Shown here: in pieces, positions 61,082-64,000 of the stretch | How the letters are laid out: the number at the start of each line of letters is the position of its first letter | Position numbering within the stretch: the stretch's first letter is position 1 | Assembly: GCF_028750875.1 (NCBI RefSeq) | Contig: NW_026542596.1 | Span: 75,118,988 to 75,182,987, forward strand | Direction of reading: 5' to 3' | Origin: Macrosteles quadrilineatus | Taxonomy: Eukaryota > Arthropoda > Insecta > Hemiptera > Cicadellidae | DNA length: 64,000 nucleotides | Notes under the pieces: model-generated | Told to the model about the DNA's origin: nothing | Database searches by the model: none | What the model saw: only the letters and a program-made list of their open reading frames with translations | Position numbers and translations under genes: made by a program

Positions 61082-62079
61082 ATAAAACTTACCTGATTAA
61101 AACGTAGTCACTGCAACCTCACAAATCTCACTTTCAGCTCAACCAAACGGCCAGTGTGATCTTCCACAGTCAGTATCATTGAATTATTGGTTTTCATTGT
61201 TATCGTTGGGCTGCTTAGTTTTTATCACCTTATCACTGTTGTATGAACTGCTTATCACACTCAGCTTCAGTGACCTTCCGAAGTGAACTGTATTCCGCTC
61301 TACTTCCTATCATTATCATGAGAAATAAACAATTACAGGAAGTAGTGCTCTAATCAGTAGAGGCTCATTGTTCATTTAAACAAAAATATTTTTTTAATTG
61401 TAGCTTTAATAGTAAAATTGCTGTTGACAATGGATATATGAAATGATAACAGATTATTTAGTGAAATATCGGCCAGGGTAAATTAAACCAAGTGTGATCT
61501 GACATTTCTGCAATTAGCTATGTAGTTTTTACTCCAAAAGTAAGTATCATCATAATCATATTGATCATACTAGTATACTGTACATTCAGATGTAAACTGA
61601 ATTTTATGTGAATAAGATGCGAAGTCATCGTGGTTTTTATTGAAAAAGGGGCAAATCTAAGACTGAAATGTAAAAGTTGAATTTGAATAAACGTAAATCA
61701 AAACAATTGATTAAATAGGTTATTTTTTTAGGTGTGACTTACAATGAATGGAAGATATAAATTGTAAAAATCAAAATGTACAAATTATAGTGACAAAGAA
61801 GAATGAAAAAGAAATACAGTATTATTTTTTTTCTCAATACTTCCAAGTATTACGAACAATGTTCGTACGAATAGAAAAACTTCTTTAGATTTTAGGTGCA
61901 CTCGACCAACACTGAAAATTTATAAAAGAAAACAATGTAATATTTATTCAACTTCAGTGGCTGGTTAAAAGGTTTTAGACCACACTACATTATGTCTATT
62001 GCTTGCCCATAAGATTGGTATGATCGAGAACTATAGTTTTTATTTTATTTAATTCCCACGAGTATTGTGTTTCATCTGT

Positions 62080-62370
62080 AAAAAAAGAGGTTGTCCACAG
62101 ACAGCGGTGGGTTATATAATTGAATTTCGATCCCGAAGAAGACTTAAAAGTGTGTAGCTTTTTGATAATTCGAAACTGGACCCAGCTGCTATGGTCATCG
62201 GGCTTTTAATGGATCAATTGTTAAAACAGCTGGTCCTAGTCAGTAACAAAGCTACACAAATAATCTCACTCCATTCTACACTCATCATTCACTCATATTT
62301 AGGTTAAAAACCCACCTAGGTGGTAAAAACGTTCCCATCTCAAATGTTGATAATAATGAAGATAATTACA
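62080..62370 (+). mobile_element. Group C SINE
   Basis: TTCGATCCCGAAGAAGACTT (B box region), GGTCCTAGTCAGTAACAAAG and CCCATCTCAAATGTTGATAA match the copy at 57060. The A box half is degraded. Confidence 0.72.
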
Positions 62371-62479
62371 TCACATCACAAACCATCTGTTGTCAGTTTT
62401 TCATTCATATATAAATTTAACGAATATCTCACTTAAACTGCTTTTGCCAAAATTACGTTTTCCTCCAATATCCTTGATA

Positions 62480-62690
62480 CTATAATTGCCTACATGATCT
62501 AATGCAGACATCTGTCAACGGTTCCTCAATACATCCACTGCATATGTCCATTTCAAATTTCACACTGACAGGTGAAAGCCAATAATGTCCTATAGTATAA
62601 CGGAACATAACCAAGAAATCAGCGTTTACAGCCAGCGGACCGAAACAAATGTACACAATTATAGTCAACAAAGCGTTGTTGAGCAACGCG
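62480..62690 (-). mobile_element. Possible LINE remnant (RNase H / C-terminal zinc-binding region)
   Basis: A minus-strand frame without an ATG reads ...FRYTIGHYWLSPVSV and then ICSGCIEEPLTDVC..C..L. This resembles the TGH...L...C..C.EE...H...C..L pattern after the RNase H domain of some non-LTR retrotransposons. Short and degenerate, so tentative. Confidence 0.3.
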
Positions 62691-63451
62691 CGTTTGATTG
62701 TTGAAAATACGCGCCGCAGGCAACATTGGGCAATTTGGATATTATAGTGGGCGGGGGCGGGTATCTGGGGCGCCCTGGTTTAGTTTTTGAGTCGCACAGT
62801 GCCCTTAGCCCCTGACCTGAGTCCTGCACCTTGGGCGAAGCATGTGCGGCATCCGCCTGGGTATTGTAAGTTTAAACGGCGGCGCCCAATAAGGTATAGG
62901 ATTTGCAAAAAGACGAGGCGCTACTGAGATACACACTACACAGTCGGCTACACACGGACTTTTTTTACTTGACTATGCCAAACGGATTTCTCAGTTTTTT
63001 TTATTTGTAATTTTCTACGTAATTGCTATATATATATGTTTTTTTTGCATGGTTAAGGTCCGAACCCTCGCATTACGATCTCAAGTTGATAGTCCGATGA
63101 CAAATGACATCTAAGTGAGGAATCGATTTCGCTAGAGATCAAACAAGCAACTTCAAATTTTATTACGTACTCCACTTTGCTATGTACCTTTATAAGTATT
63201 CTGTTACGCCTGTAGAAAAAATTCCCTTTCTTAAACCTTTAAAGTAAACTATATGTTCAGTCAAGTTGCCTTTGTTTTTTGTATTAATTTTATATGTCTT
63301 TGTTTTTAACAGTCCATCTGTAATTCCCATCACATTACCATATGTCAATTCGCACTGTTGCATTCATTCATCGCGAATCACCTCTCATAACAACATGTTC
63401 TCATTATTTCTCTCATAAATTAAATATTTTATACCAAAACCCTCGACCTTT

Positions 63452-63652
63452 TACTCTTTATTGTAATAACACCGCACATTTTTGGTCCTATCGAGCCGCG
63501 GATTATATCTACGAACATTAGTGCGACTTTTCTCAAGTTTATTTTCAATGTCTCGGTTGAACGTATTTCATCCATCGTGAAGCCGCCAAAGACAATACAG
63601 CACATTTTTGACCTTTTAGGCCTACTCTTTATTGTAATAACACCGCACACTA
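63452..63652 (+). repeat. Direct repeat of 25 bases, 172 bases apart
   Basis: CTCTTTATTGTAATAACACC followed by GCACA occurs at about 63454 and again at 63626. The DNA between is unrelated to either copy. It could mark an insertion or a slipped duplication. Confidence 0.55.
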
Positions 63653-64000
63653 TATAAGTCTAAAACTCTAAAAGCTCTCATTCTAATCTGAATTGACTCG
63701 TCTAAAAAAATGTTTTCCCTGTGTAAAAATATTTTAAACATTTAAGTTTACTTATTGTTTACAATATACAAATTAATTCGCTATCATAATTTATGTTCTG
63801 TACCATGTTGTTTGAACGTGCTGTTATATTTGTTGTTATAAACATAATACAATACATGCAATTACCTTACCTAACCTCCTTGGCCACTAAAACCTGAGTT
63901 TTTGGCCTCGTCAATAAGATGCCAACAGTGCTGCCGGTCTGCCGCTAGGTCATAGAAGCCCCTATTCTGTGTTGATCCTTCTGGATTTGGTCTATCCACC

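Noticed and set aside
62480..62686. Secreted cysteine-containing peptide
   Set aside because: The frame has no ATG (it begins with TTG), and its cysteine spacing fits a degenerate LINE C-terminus better.

Overview
This is an AT-rich animal nuclear sequence, most likely from an insect. The genes are split by many GT-AG introns. The proteins look arthropod-like. The non-coding DNA is crowded with small non-autonomous transposons, tRNA-derived SINEs, Helitron-like elements, minisatellites and degenerate CCTAA repeats of the insect telomere type. A hemipteran-like genome would fit, but I cannot name the species from sequence alone.

Four protein-coding genes can be rebuilt with consistent splice phases. 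(1) The 3' nine exons of a ninaB/BCO-type carotenoid oxygenase lie on the + strand (1090-10223); the N-terminus is outside the window. (2) A complete three-exon SFT2-domain vesicle transport protein (SFT2D3-like) lies on the - strand (17939-14396). (3) A four-exon PARP-catalytic-domain mono-ADP-ribosyltransferase-like protein, with a possible N-myristoylation start, lies on the + strand (24425-28396). (4) A complete seven-exon flavin-containing monooxygenase lies on the - strand (58433-51944). They work in unrelated processes: retinoid/carotenoid metabolism, Golgi-endosome traffic, ADP-ribosylation and xenobiotic oxidation. Nothing suggests an operon or a functional cluster. From about 28.6 to 51.4 kb, and from 58.5 kb to the end, I see no confident gene.

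The mobile-element layer holds most of the structure. Several elements can be delimited to the base by target-site duplications (TSDs). There is a group with CATAGA/CACAGA-type termini and 7-bp TSDs (1342-1696, 7255-7447, 15119-15326, 60203-60569). Two near-palindromic elements starting GGGYACAC have perfect 8-bp TSDs (17511-17723, 19868-20048). An 832-bp hAT-like element has subterminal TTACCCTAAA repeats (18308-19139). A PIF/Harbinger-like element has a TAA TSD (21565-22071), and a pogo/Tigger-like element has a TA TSD (10739-11079). Five Helitron-like copies include one tandem pair and one nested insertion. An ~0.75-1.1 kb family carries a (TA)n tract at a fixed place. Three SINE groups, two LINE tail remnants and two minisatellites complete the picture. 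No intact transposase or reverse transcriptase is present.

The most interesting leads are the 7-bp-TSD group, the palindromic insertions very close to splice donors of the ninaB and SFT2 genes, and the possible lipid anchor on the small PARP-like protein. Three unexplained short coding-like stretches (46625, 49944 and 45625) are weaker leads.
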